From Pseudaquidulcibacter sp964557085 (GTDB lineage Bacteria > Pseudomonadota > Alphaproteobacteria > Caulobacterales > Aquidulcibacteraceae), in contig CAZKYS010000059.1 in assembly GCA_964557085.1 (NCBI GenBank), positions 1 to 14,927 of the forward strand: a DNA stretch of 14,927 nucleotides, given 5' to 3'. Below are positions 6,439 to 13,764 of this stretch, piece after piece. Position 1 is the first letter of the stretch. Every line of letters begins with the position of its first letter. The notes below the pieces were generated by a model. It saw only the letters and a program-made list of their open reading frames with translations. It did not search any database and was not told the DNA's origin. The position numbers and the translations under genes were made by a program.

Positions 6439-9400
6439 TGGCTTCGATAATTTTATCCACCGTTGGCGGCGCAGCTTTTGGCCCAATCGGTAGCGCAATT
6501 GGCGCTTTAATTGGTGCACAAATTGACGGCGCATTACAATCAAGCCTTAATGGGACAAGCACAAACGGCTCAAGGGTTGGGAATTTAAGCGTTCAATCAT
6601 CAATTGACGGCGCCTTTATGCCAAAAATATTCGGAAGTGCCAAAATCGCGGGGCAGGTGATTTGGGCCGATAATTTCAAAGAAACCACAATCAAAAGAAC
6701 TATTGGCGGCAAAGGTGGTCAAAAGGTCAAAGAATATAAATATACAATTTCATTCGCCATTGGTCTTTGTCAGGGACCAATCTCGCGCATCGGGCGCACA
6801 TGGGCAAATGGCAAAGAAATTGATTTAAGCCAATATAATTATCGACTTTATAATGGTCAAAACCCAAACCCTGACCCATTAATGGAGGCGGTGTTGGGAA
6901 TTTATAATTGCCCTAATTATAATGACATTGCCTATATAGTTTTTGAAGATTTACCATTGGATATTTTTGGCGATAGAATTCCCCAATTATCTTTTGAAAT
7001 TTTCGCACAAGAAAATAATGCCCAATCACTTGAAAACTTGATTAAGGGGGTTTGCCTTATCCCCGCCACGGGTGAATTCGCATATTCAACAACACCAATA
7101 ATTGAACAGGTCGCAAAGGGTGTTGAAAATTATTTGAACGCGCACCATGACCATGAAAAAACCGATTTTACATGTGCGATTGAAAATCTTGAAAATGATC
7201 TTCCCAATGCCAAAAGTATTTCATTGGTGAATGCATGGTTTGGCACATCAATTGATGCCGCAACTTGCCAAATAATTCCCAAGATTGAAATTAATGCTCG
7301 CAATTGTAAACCAAGAAATTGGAATGTTGCGGGACTTTCGCGCAATACTGCATCGTGTGTTTCGCAAATTAATGGGCTTAATGCCTATGGTGGTTCGATT
7401 GATGATATATCAATTATTGAATCAATAATTCATCTAAATTCAAAGGGTTTTAAGATTACTTTCAATCCTTTTATTATGATGGATTGCGAAAATTACCCGT
7501 GGCGCGGGCGTATAAAAATTACGCAAATCCTTGAAAATGATGCTGGTGCAAATGGTGCGATAAATGCGTTTTACGGCAATGTTTTGGCATCGCATTTTAC
7601 AATTTCGGGGCAAAATATTTCTTATAATGGCCCAAATGAATTTACCTATTCACGCTTTATTTTGCATCAAGCCGCATTATGTAAAGCGGCGGGCGGGGTT
7701 GATAGTTTCCTTATCGGCTCCGAATTAATCGGCCTAACAAGGGCGCGAAGTGCGCAAAATACATTCCCTTTTGTAGATAAACTAATTCACCTTGCAGGGC
7801 AGGTAAGGGAAATTTTAGGCGCAAATTGCAAAATTGGCTATGGCGCAGATTGGACGGAATATGGCGCTTATGTTGTTGGAAATGATGTCTTATTTCCTTT
7901 GGATAAATTATGGGCCGATAATAATATAAATTTTGTTGGCATTGATTATTATGCCCCAATTTCAGATAGGCGAAATATTGATGACCCGCTTTCAATTGCC
8001 CAATTACAAAATAATATCGAAGGCGGAATTGCCTATGATTATTATTATGTCGATGAAAATGCCCGCAATTTGGGGCAAAAAACCCCAATTACTGATGGCA
8101 TATATAATGAAGCATGGATTTATCGCCAAAAAGATTTGCGTAATTTTTGGCAAAATAGCCATTATGCGCGTCTAAATGGTGTTCGAAACCCAAGCCCGAC
8201 CCAATGGATTGCCAAATCAAAGCCAATTCGCCTTATGGAACTTGGTTATCCTGCGATTGATAAGGGGGCAAATCAGCCAAGTGTTTTCCCTGATGCCAAA
8301 TCAATGGAAAATGGCATCCCGCCCTTTTCCAACGGCAATCGCGATGATTTGGAACAAAGACGCGCTTTATATGCATTCCTGTCCTATTGGGATGATAGTA
8401 AAAACCCAATTTCCAATCTTTATTCAGGCCGAATGATTGATATAGATTACACCCATATTTGGGCATGGGATGCACGGCCATATCCACAATTTCCAAGCCT
8501 TAAATCTGTTTGGGGTGATGGTGAAAATTATGCCAAAGGTCATTGGCTTATGGGGCGTTTGGGCGGTGGTAAAATCGCCGATTTGCAAAAATATATTATG
8601 CAAGAATGCGACATCACAAATTATGAAATTCAGGGGTTAGAGCGTGTTTTCAATGGTTTTATAATCGAAAATCAAACCAATGGGCGTGCATTATTAAATG
8701 AATTAATTCAAACCTTTAATATTGGCTTCTATATAAAGGATGGCAAGTTTATTTTTACCGATTTGGCATTTGCGAATGTGGCGCAATCAATAAATCAAGA
8801 CGATATGATCCTATTCGATGATGGCACAAATATCCAAAAATCCTTTGCCAAAGAAGATGAAATTGATGGCATAAGTTTGCGTCTTTATTCGGTTGAAGAT
8901 GATTATGACACAATAAATATGTTTGCAGGGTTTAATGGCAAAAATGCCGAATATGCTTTGCCATTAATTTGCGGGCGCAATATGGCGGCATCAATTGCCA
9001 ATGGGATTTTGCAAAATATCAAAAACTCTAATTTAATTTATAAAATCCGCCTTGAAAATTCACGCGCAATTTATTTTGAAATCGGTGATATGGTTGAAAT
9101 TACCAATGAGGGGATTTTTTCAATTGATGCAATTGATTATGGCGCAATTTGCGAATTAAGCCTTAGCAAAATCAGCAAAATTTCAAGCGATATAAATTCA
9201 ATCAGCACACAAAACCCAAAACCAAGCCCAATATATTTTGGCGAACCATTGGCCTTTGCCCTCGATTTACCAAAACCATTCGCAGGCGACACAAATGGCG
9301 CTTTAATTTATATCGCCAGCAATAATTTTGATAATGTTGAAGTAAGGCTTGGTGATAAATCACTTGGAATTTGTTCGCGTGCGGCATCAATTGGTAATAT

Positions 9401-10100
9401 GCTAAACCCACTTGCAAATAGTGCGGTTTCGCAAAATATACGTGCTATTATAGGCATAAAAATGCTATTTGGTGCCAAGTTACCTGCAAGTGGTAATTTG
9501 GCAATTGTGCGTGATAATCAGATTCTTGATATTATAAATTATCAATCAGCAAGCCTAATTGGCGCTGATACTTATAATATCACAAATTTTACACGCGGCC
9601 TTAATGGTATAAGTGAAGCGCCAAATTTATTGCTTGATGATTATGCCATTTTACTTGATGATGCGGGTTTAAATGCCCAAATCGATGCGCAAATTTGGGG
9701 TGCAGAAGTTTTGCTTGATTTACAATCAAATATTGTAAACCCGCCAATTTCATACCAATTGCCATGCATATTTTATGGCAATTTCCAAAAACCTTGGTCG
9801 GTTTGCCATATAAAGGCAATACGTGTTGGAAATTCGATTGAAATCTCATTCTTGCGCCGCATGATGGGTGATAATGATAATTGGCAAAATGATATTCAAA
9901 GCCAAGATAGTAATTATGAAATCCGCATTTTGGATAATCTGGGTAATCTTAAACGCAAAATTTCAAGCAAGAATAATATTGTTATTTATAATGATGAATT
10001 GCTTGATTTTGGTATCAAGCAATCATCATTAAATGTTGAAATTGTTGAATTTAATCAATCAATCGAAGGCTATAAAAACCGCACAAATATTATTCTTTAG
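6438..10100 (+). CDS. GTA g15 giant tail-tip protein with TIM-barrel domain
   Basis: This 1220-residue protein is the largest of the cluster, the counterpart of the RcGTA 'megatron' tail-tip fibre and a relative of the phage J-type host-specificity protein. Residues 1-35 are Gly/Ala-rich and hydrophobic; about 60-80 hold MPKIFGSAKIAGQVIWA, a J-like mark. A GTA TIM-barrel domain spans roughly 340-720, with GSELIGLTRA (Glu429), DWTEYG (Glu474) and LMELGYPAIDKG (Glu601), acidic residues like those of glycoside hydrolase barrels. A J-like tail domain begins near 735 (RVFNGFIIENQTNGRALL). The C-terminal 200 residues should face the host and are the likely variable part. It is unusually rich in Asn and Ile, matching the AT-rich codons of the region. 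Hydrolase activity is not established. Confidence 0.93.
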   Translation: MASIILSTVGGAAFGPIGSAIGALIGAQIDGALQSSLNGTSTNGSRVGNLSVQSSIDGAFMPKIFGSAKIAGQVIWADNFKETTIKRTIGGKGGQKVKEYKYTISFAIGLCQGPISRIGRTWANGKEIDLSQYNYRLYNGQNPNPDPLMEAVLGIYNCPNYNDIAYIVFEDLPLDIFGDRIPQLSFEIFAQENNAQSLENLIKGVCLIPATGEFAYSTTPIIEQVAKGVENYLNAHHDHEKTDFTCAIENLENDLPNAKSISLVNAWFGTSIDAATCQIIPKIEINARNCKPRNWNVAGLSRNTASCVSQINGLNAYGGSIDDISIIESIIHLNSKGFKITFNPFIMMDCENYPWRGRIKITQILENDAGANGAINAFYGNVLASHFTISGQNISYNGPNEFTYSRFILHQAALCKAAGGVDSFLIGSELIGLTRARSAQNTFPFVDKLIHLAGQVREILGANCKIGYGADWTEYGAYVVGNDVLFPLDKLWADNNINFVGIDYYAPISDRRNIDDPLSIAQLQNNIEGGIAYDYYYVDENARNLGQKTPITDGIYNEAWIYRQKDLRNFWQNSHYARLNGVRNPSPTQWIAKSKPIRLMELGYPAIDKGANQPSVFPDAKSMENGIPPFSNGNRDDLEQRRALYAFLSYWDDSKNPISNLYSGRMIDIDYTHIWAWDARPYPQFPSLKSVWGDGENYAKGHWLMGRLGGGKIADLQKYIMQECDITNYEIQGLERVFNGFIIENQTNGRALLNELIQTFNIGFYIKDGKFIFTDLAFANVAQSINQDDMILFDDGTNIQKSFAKEDEIDGISLRLYSVEDDYDTINMFAGFNGKNAEYALPLICGRNMAASIANGILQNIKNSNLIYKIRLENSRAIYFEIGDMVEITNEGIFSIDAIDYGAICELSLSKISKISSDINSISTQNPKPSPIYFGEPLAFALDLPKPFAGDTNGALIYIASNNFDNVEVRLGDKSLGICSRAASIGNMLNPLANSAVSQNIRAIIGIKMLFGAKLPASGNLAIVRDNQILDIINYQSASLIGADTYNITNFTRGLNGISEAPNLLLDDYAILLDDAGLNAQIDAQIWGAEVLLDLQSNIVNPPISYQLPCIFYGNFQKPWSVCHIKAIRVGNSIEISFLRRMMGDNDNWQNDIQSQDSNYEIRILDNLGNLKRKISSKNNIVIYNDELLDFGIKQSSLNVEIVEFNQSIEGYKNRTNIIL

Positions 10101-10455
10101 GCGTAAAATCCAAAACCGCACCATTAATGCAATAACGTTTATTTGTGGGTTGCGGGCCATCGTCAAAAACATGACCAAGATGGGCTTTGCATTTATTGCA
10201 ATGAACTTCGATGCGTGGGCTTGCAAGTTTTAAATCTTGCGAATAGCCCACTGCATCTTCAGATATTGGCGCAAAATATGATGGCCAGCCTGAACCTGAA
10301 TCATATTTGGTCTCACTTGAAAACAATGGTGCATCGCATGATGCGCAATAATAAATGCCATCACGTTTTTCAAAATTCAGATTTGAAGAAAATGGCATTT
10401 CAGTGCCATGATGTTTGGCAATACGAATTTGCTCTGGATTAAGTTCTTTTGTCAT
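10090..10455 (-). CDS. msrB: peptide-methionine (R)-S-oxide reductase
   Basis: This 121-residue protein is a full MsrB, which reduces the R epimer of methionine sulfoxide in damaged proteins. The catalytic cysteine is Cys109 in RYCINGAVLDF. Two CxxC pairs for structural zinc are Cys37/Cys40 (YCASC) and Cys86/Cys89 (HCNKC). YDSGSGWPSY and HLGHVFDDGPQP are further family marks. Position 55 is Ser where E. coli MsrB has a Cys (SGCGWPS), so recycling may use thioredoxin directly or another cysteine. Its last 11 bases overlap the end of g15 on the other strand. It lacks a signal peptide, so it should act in the cytoplasm. The start ATG has only a weak GAG-type ribosome site. Confidence 0.96.
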   Translation of the reverse strand: MTKELNPEQIRIAKHHGTEMPFSSNLNFEKRDGIYYCASCDAPLFSSETKYDSGSGWPSYFAPISEDAVGYSQDLKLASPRIEVHCNKCKAHLGHVFDDGPQPTNKRYCINGAVLDFTPKE

Positions 10456-10509
10456 TTTTTATCTCACGCTTATGTTCGGGGCATTCGCTTATCGCTCATG
10501 CTATTCCCT

Positions 10510-10559
10510 CGCCGCTCCGATGGGGCGGCGAATTATCGCCGACGCGCCAATTGGCGCGT
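10510..10559. repeat. cluster of GC-rich hairpins and an 18-bp perfect palindrome between dinB and msrB
   Basis: Three adjacent inverted repeats are present. First, CGCCGCTCC / GGGGCGGCG (10510-10518 with 10522-10530, one T-G pair, loop GAT). Second, CGGCGA / TCGCCG (10526-10531 with 10536-10541, loop ATTA), which shares bases with the first so the two are mutually exclusive. Third, ACGCGCCAATTGGCGCGT (10542-10559), a perfect palindrome. The block is much richer in GC than its surroundings. It lies 20 bp past the dinB stop and upstream of msrB. It may end dinB transcription, but no T-run follows, so a REP-like element or protein site is also possible. Confidence 0.7.
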
Positions 10560-10578
10560 AAGTCTTCTAAAAATTAAG

Positions 10579-11841
10579 TTATTTTTTGTCTGTTTTCTTT
10601 GTTCCTAAAATATCTTTACCAAATTTATCAATGATTTTGTCCAAGGCTTTTTCAAGTCTTAGGTTTTTTTGTGCATTTTGATTTATTAAATCGCCACGAT
10701 CCGTCATTTCTTCATCACATAATTCACTTATGCCAATTCCAATAAGGCGAAAGGGCGCACGCTTTAACTCACAATCAAGTAGGGGTTTCACAGTTTCAAA
10801 CATTGTTTTTGCCGTTTGTGTTGGTTCACTAAGGCTTATTTGGCGTGTGATACTTACAAACTTCGCAGTTTTTAGCTTTAAGGTTACAGTTCGCCCTGCA
10901 ATTTTTTTATGCCGCGCTTCGCGTGCGACCCTATCAGCTAATTTTTTTAGAGTATCTTCAAGGGTTTGCGCGTCCGAAACATCATCAAAAAATGTGGTTT
11001 CTGATGAAATGCTTTTGCGTTTGGTTTCGGTTTCAAGCGAACGTTCATCTTCACCATTTGCCATTTTTTTAAGGCGAACAATATTGGGGCCAAATTCTTT
11101 GAAATAAGCGCGCTCGTCAATATGTGCTAATTGTTCTATTGTTATAAGGCCAAGCTTTTCCAGTTTTTTTACGGTTGCGGGCCCAACACCATGCAAAAAA
11201 CCAATGTTCTTAGGCCAAATAATTTTTGGAACATCGGCTTTTGATAATGCAAAAAAACCGCGTGGCTTATCCATATCTGATGCCGTTTTTGCCAAAAATC
11301 GGTTTTCGGAAAGCCCAATTGAAACCGTAATTCCAACTTCATTTTCAATTTTCAATGCAAGGCGCGCCAATGATTGGCAGGGGGCTGCCTTATGAAGGCG
11401 TTCGGTTCCCGACAAATCCAAATAAGCCTCATCAATTGAAACCGAATGCACAATTGGCGTTAATTCACGCATCAAATTTTTAATAATTTTGCCAGTTTGT
11501 GCATAAAGTTGAATATCAGGCTTAATTACAACTGCTTTGGGGCAAAGTTTCATGGCTTGAAACATCGGCATCGCCGATTTAACCCCATAAGAGCGTGCAA
11601 TATAGCACGCAGTTGATACAACGCCGCGCTTGCCACCACCAATAATAACAGGCTGATTTATAAGGCTTTTATCATCTCTTTTATGTATTGCTGCATAAAA
11701 TGCATCGCAATCTATGTGTGCAATTGACAATTTATCAAGATTTGGATGGCAAATGATGCGGTGCTTGTGACAATTAGGGCATTTTTCATCCTTTTGCGCT
11801 ATAGTTTGCGCTTCAAATATGAAAAAGCAGTCACGGCACAT
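10579..11841 (-). CDS. dinB: DNA polymerase IV with N-terminal zinc-ribbon extension
   Basis: This is a Y-family translesion polymerase of 420 residues from the ATG at 11841. A TTG at 11850 would add three residues; neither start has a clear ribosome site. Residues 2-24 hold CRDC and CPNC, a CxxC-x15-CxxC zinc-ribbon pattern found before the polymerase core in alphaproteobacterial DinB. The core follows: Asp44 in IAHIDCDAFYA and Asp137/Glu138 in SIDEAYLDLS are the metal ligands, and Tyr49 is in the steric-gate position. ACYIARSYGVKSAMPM and the helix-hairpin-helix GFLHGVGPATVKKLEKLG are present. The little-finger domain ends in a Lys-rich tail; no obvious beta-clamp motif is seen at the extreme C-terminus. 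It is divergent from divK across about 100 bp. Confidence 0.95.
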   Translation of the reverse strand: MCRDCFFIFEAQTIAQKDEKCPNCHKHRIICHPNLDKLSIAHIDCDAFYAAIHKRDDKSLINQPVIIGGGKRGVVSTACYIARSYGVKSAMPMFQAMKLCPKAVVIKPDIQLYAQTGKIIKNLMRELTPIVHSVSIDEAYLDLSGTERLHKAAPCQSLARLALKIENEVGITVSIGLSENRFLAKTASDMDKPRGFFALSKADVPKIIWPKNIGFLHGVGPATVKKLEKLGLITIEQLAHIDERAYFKEFGPNIVRLKKMANGEDERSLETETKRKSISSETTFFDDVSDAQTLEDTLKKLADRVAREARHKKIAGRTVTLKLKTAKFVSITRQISLSEPTQTAKTMFETVKPLLDCELKRAPFRLIGIGISELCDEEMTDRGDLINQNAQKNLRLEKALDKIIDKFGKDILGTKKTDKK

Positions 11842-11883
11842 ATAAATCAATTTGGTCTTAACCCGTTCGTAGTAACCTTAATG

Positions 11884-11889
11884 TATAAT
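11884..11889 (+). promoter_or_regulatory. candidate -10 box (TATAAT) for divK-pleD
   Basis: A consensus TATAAT sits in the AT-rich spacer between divergent dinB and divK. No good -35 is found 16-18 bp upstream. TTAA-type half-sites at 11858-11861 and 11878-11881 recall CtrA sites but are 16 bp apart, not the usual 7. A transcript from here would begin near 11896, which leaves the GTG at 11941, not the ATG at 11881, as the divK start. Confidence 0.4.
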
Positions 11890-11925
11890 ACATATAGTAA
11901 CACATATAATAAAACAGATTTTATT

Positions 11926-11930
11926 GGGAG
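11926..11930 (+). promoter_or_regulatory. ribosome binding site deciding the divK GTG start
   Basis: GGGAG ends 10 nt before the in-frame GTG at 11941. No comparable site precedes the other in-frame starts, such as the ATG at 11881, and the ATG at 11980 would cut into the first strand of the receiver domain. Confidence 0.55.
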
Positions 11931-11940
11931 TGCAAACCGG

Positions 11941-12330
11941 GTGGGTGAGGCAAAAACCAAAGCGGCAAAGAAAAAAGTCATGATTGTCGAAGATAATGAA
12001 TTAAATCTTCGACTGTTTCGTGATTTATTGTCTGCTTTTGGATATGAAACTGTTGAAACCCGTGACGGGCTTAAGGCACTTGACCTTGCCAAAGTTGAAA
12101 TGCCCGATTTGATTTTAATGGATATTCAGCTTCCACATGTATCTGGTCTTGATGTTACACAATGGATTAAGGCTGATAAAGCTACAAAAAAAATTCCAAT
12201 AATTGCAGTTACTGCTTTTGCAATGCGTGGCGATGAAGAACGCATAAAAGAAGGCGGTTGCCAAGCATATCTTTCAAAACCCATTCAGGTTCAGTCTTTT
12301 ATTAAGACTATAAAGGATTTTATAGGCTAA
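11941..12330 (+). CDS. divK: single-domain response regulator DivK
   Basis: This is a receiver-only protein, 129 residues from the GTG at 11941. The sequence follows Caulobacter DivK closely: VEDNELNLRLFRDLL, DLILMDIQLPHVSGLDVT, VTAFAMRGDEERI, EGGCQAYLSKPI. With this start the phosphate acceptor is Asp61 (Caulobacter Asp53), the acidic pocket is Glu17/Asp18, and the switch Thr and Lys are in place. It has a Lys-rich 8-residue N-terminal addition. In Caulobacter, DivK is set by PleC and DivJ and acts through DivL on CckA, lowering CtrA activity; the same role is inferred. pleD follows after 3 nt, so they are one operon. A longer frame from 11746 would overlap dinB and is rejected. Confidence 0.93.
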   Translation: MGEAKTKAAKKKVMIVEDNELNLRLFRDLLSAFGYETVETRDGLKALDLAKVEMPDLILMDIQLPHVSGLDVTQWIKADKATKKIPIIAVTAFAMRGDEERIKEGGCQAYLSKPIQVQSFIKTIKDFIG

Positions 12331-12333
12331 AAA

Positions 12334-13698
12334 ATGACTGCACGTGTATTAGTTGTCGATGATGTTGAACCAAATGTAAGGCTTTTAGAAGCCAAGCTTC
12401 AGCATGAATATTATACCGTAATAACCGCTTTTTCAGGTGAGCAGGCAATTGTAAAAGCCTCTACTGAAAATCCTGATGTGATTTTACTTGATGTAATGAT
12501 GCCAGGGCTTGATGGCTTTGAAACATGTAAGCGTTTGAAAGCCGATCCAAAAACATCGCATATTCCAATAATTATGGTAACCGCACTTGACCAAAAAGAA
12601 GACAGAATCCTTGGTCTAAAAGTTGGCGCGGATGATTTTCTATCAAAACCGATTGATGATGTTTTGCTTTTGGCGCGCGTTCGCTCACTTTCTCGCTTTA
12701 AAACTTTAAGCGACGAATTAAGAACCCGCGAAGCAGTTGGCAGAAGATTTGGCGTAATCGAAAATCTTCATTATTTAGAAGATGGCCTAAGCGCGCGCAT
12801 CCTTATCCTTGAAGATGATAATCGCCGTGGGGAAAGAATTAAACGGGTGCTTTCTGCCGAACAAAGGCCATTATTAATGAGCGAGGCCAATGATTTAGGC
12901 CCAGAAGGTCACGCATCTGTTGAATTGATGATTGTTTCAACTTCTGGAACATCTTTTGACGGCCTAAGACTTGCAGCACATATAAGATCACAAACGGCAA
13001 CACGAAATCTGCCAATTCTTGCGATTGTTGATAATCATGAACGTGATAAAGCACTTCGGGCACTTGAATTGGGCGTAAATGATTTTATCGATCGCCCACT
13101 TGATGAAGAAGAATTACTTGCGCGCGTAAAAACCCTTGTACGCCGCCGCCGCTATATAGAGGCTTTACGCGAAAGCGTTGACCAAACAATGGAAAAAGCG
13201 GTGACCGACCAATTAACCGGTCTTCACAATCGCCGTTATATGGAAAGCCAGCTTAAAGCCCTGCTTGAACGTATGCAAAGGGGCGGGCAGCCAGTTTCGG
13301 TTCTTATTGCCGATATTGATCACTTTAAGCGCGTAAATGACCTTTTTGGGCATGATGCGGGTGATGATGTTATTCGTCAATTCTCTGAACGCCTTGCGTC
13401 AAACTTTAGGCCACGAGATCTTGCTTGCCGCTTTGGTGGTGAGGAGTTTGTGGTAATAATGCCAGACACTTTACCAGAAGATGCAATGCAAATTGCCGAA
13501 CGCTTAAGGCATTCAATCGCCGATGCTCCATTTTATATTGGACGAAACCGCGAACAATTGGATGTTACATGTTCAGTTGGTGTTTCGGTGGGTAACCAAA
13601 CTTCTGATATTCCTGAAACCGTGCTTAAACGCGCAGACCAAGCATTATATTCTGCAAAACAATGTGGCAGAAATCGGGTTATGGCGCAGGCGGCATAG
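12334..13698 (+). CDS. pleD: response regulator diguanylate cyclase PleD (REC-REC-GGDEF)
   Basis: This 454-residue protein makes cyclic di-GMP and has the length and numbering of Caulobacter PleD. The first receiver (about 1-120) has Asp9/Asp10, acceptor Asp53 (LLDVMMPGLDGF), Thr83 and Lys105. The second receiver (about 150-275) lacks the acceptor (MIVSTSG in its place) and should act as a dimer adaptor. The GGDEF domain has Asp327, Asn335, Asp344 and GGEEF at 368-372, so it should be active. The inhibitory c-di-GMP site is complete: RPRD at 359-362, Arg390, and Arg178 on the second receiver. Product inhibition and phosphorylation-driven dimerisation are therefore expected. It lies 3 nt after divK. 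The spacer after it carries a terminator-like hairpin. Confidence 0.97.
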   Translation: MTARVLVVDDVEPNVRLLEAKLQHEYYTVITAFSGEQAIVKASTENPDVILLDVMMPGLDGFETCKRLKADPKTSHIPIIMVTALDQKEDRILGLKVGADDFLSKPIDDVLLLARVRSLSRFKTLSDELRTREAVGRRFGVIENLHYLEDGLSARILILEDDNRRGERIKRVLSAEQRPLLMSEANDLGPEGHASVELMIVSTSGTSFDGLRLAAHIRSQTATRNLPILAIVDNHERDKALRALELGVNDFIDRPLDEEELLARVKTLVRRRRYIEALRESVDQTMEKAVTDQLTGLHNRRYMESQLKALLERMQRGGQPVSVLIADIDHFKRVNDLFGHDAGDDVIRQFSERLASNFRPRDLACRFGGEEFVVIMPDTLPEDAMQIAERLRHSIADAPFYIGRNREQLDVTCSVGVSVGNQTSDIPETVLKRADQALYSAKQCGRNRVMAQAA

Positions 13699-13704
13699 CG
13701 CGCT

Positions 13705-13747
13705 CAAAATCGCACCCTCGTGGCTTTGCCGCTCACTCACGATTTTG
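13705..13747. repeat. inverted repeat element after pleD
   Basis: CAAAATCG (13705-13712) and CGATTTTG (13740-13747) form a perfect 8-bp inverted repeat around a GC-richer centre. The centre itself can pair as TCGTG (13718-13722) with CACGA (13738-13742). It shares the short blocks CCCTC and GCCGCTC with the dinB-msrB spacer (10506-10517). It could be a copy of a dispersed intergenic element or part of the pleD 3' end. Confidence 0.45.
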
Positions 13748-13764
13748 GATTCGAGAGGACAAAA

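Larger units (their letters stand above)
1..10100 (+). mobile_element. RcGTA-type gene transfer agent structural cluster (domesticated prophage), left end outside the window
   Basis: Fourteen consecutive co-directional genes follow the order of the R. capsulatus GTA head-tail cluster from portal to the g15 tail-tip protein. Two families largely specific to GTAs, g10 and g10.1, and a tape measure of only 171 residues separate it from an ordinary siphophage prophage. Apart from the assembly gap at the capsid start, no frameshift or internal stop is visible over 10 kb. It ends directly in the housekeeping gene msrB, with no integrase, lysis cassette, tRNA or att-like repeat at that side. Spacers are 0-11 nt, so it is probably one transcript. 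The terminase genes expected upstream are not in the window. The GTA identity is inferred from gene content and order; particle production is not shown. Confidence 0.9.

Noticed and set aside
7711..8088. 125-residue minus-strand open frame inside g15, rich in His and Gln
   Set aside because: Its composition is what the complement of this Asn/Ile/Leu-rich codon use gives; several similar antisense frames occur along g15.
1..10100. Reading the cluster as a conventional active prophage
   Set aside because: GTA-specific g10 and g10.1, a very short tape measure, the RcGTA order and a direct boundary with msrB favour a GTA. The left end is unseen, so an integrase there cannot be excluded.
11858..11881. 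CtrA binding site upstream of divK
   Set aside because: The TTAA half-sites are 16 bp apart instead of 7, and such tetramers are common in AT-rich spacers.
11746..11940. Long N-terminal extension of DivK
   Set aside because: It overlaps dinB on the other strand and has no relation to DivK; the candidate promoter lies within it.
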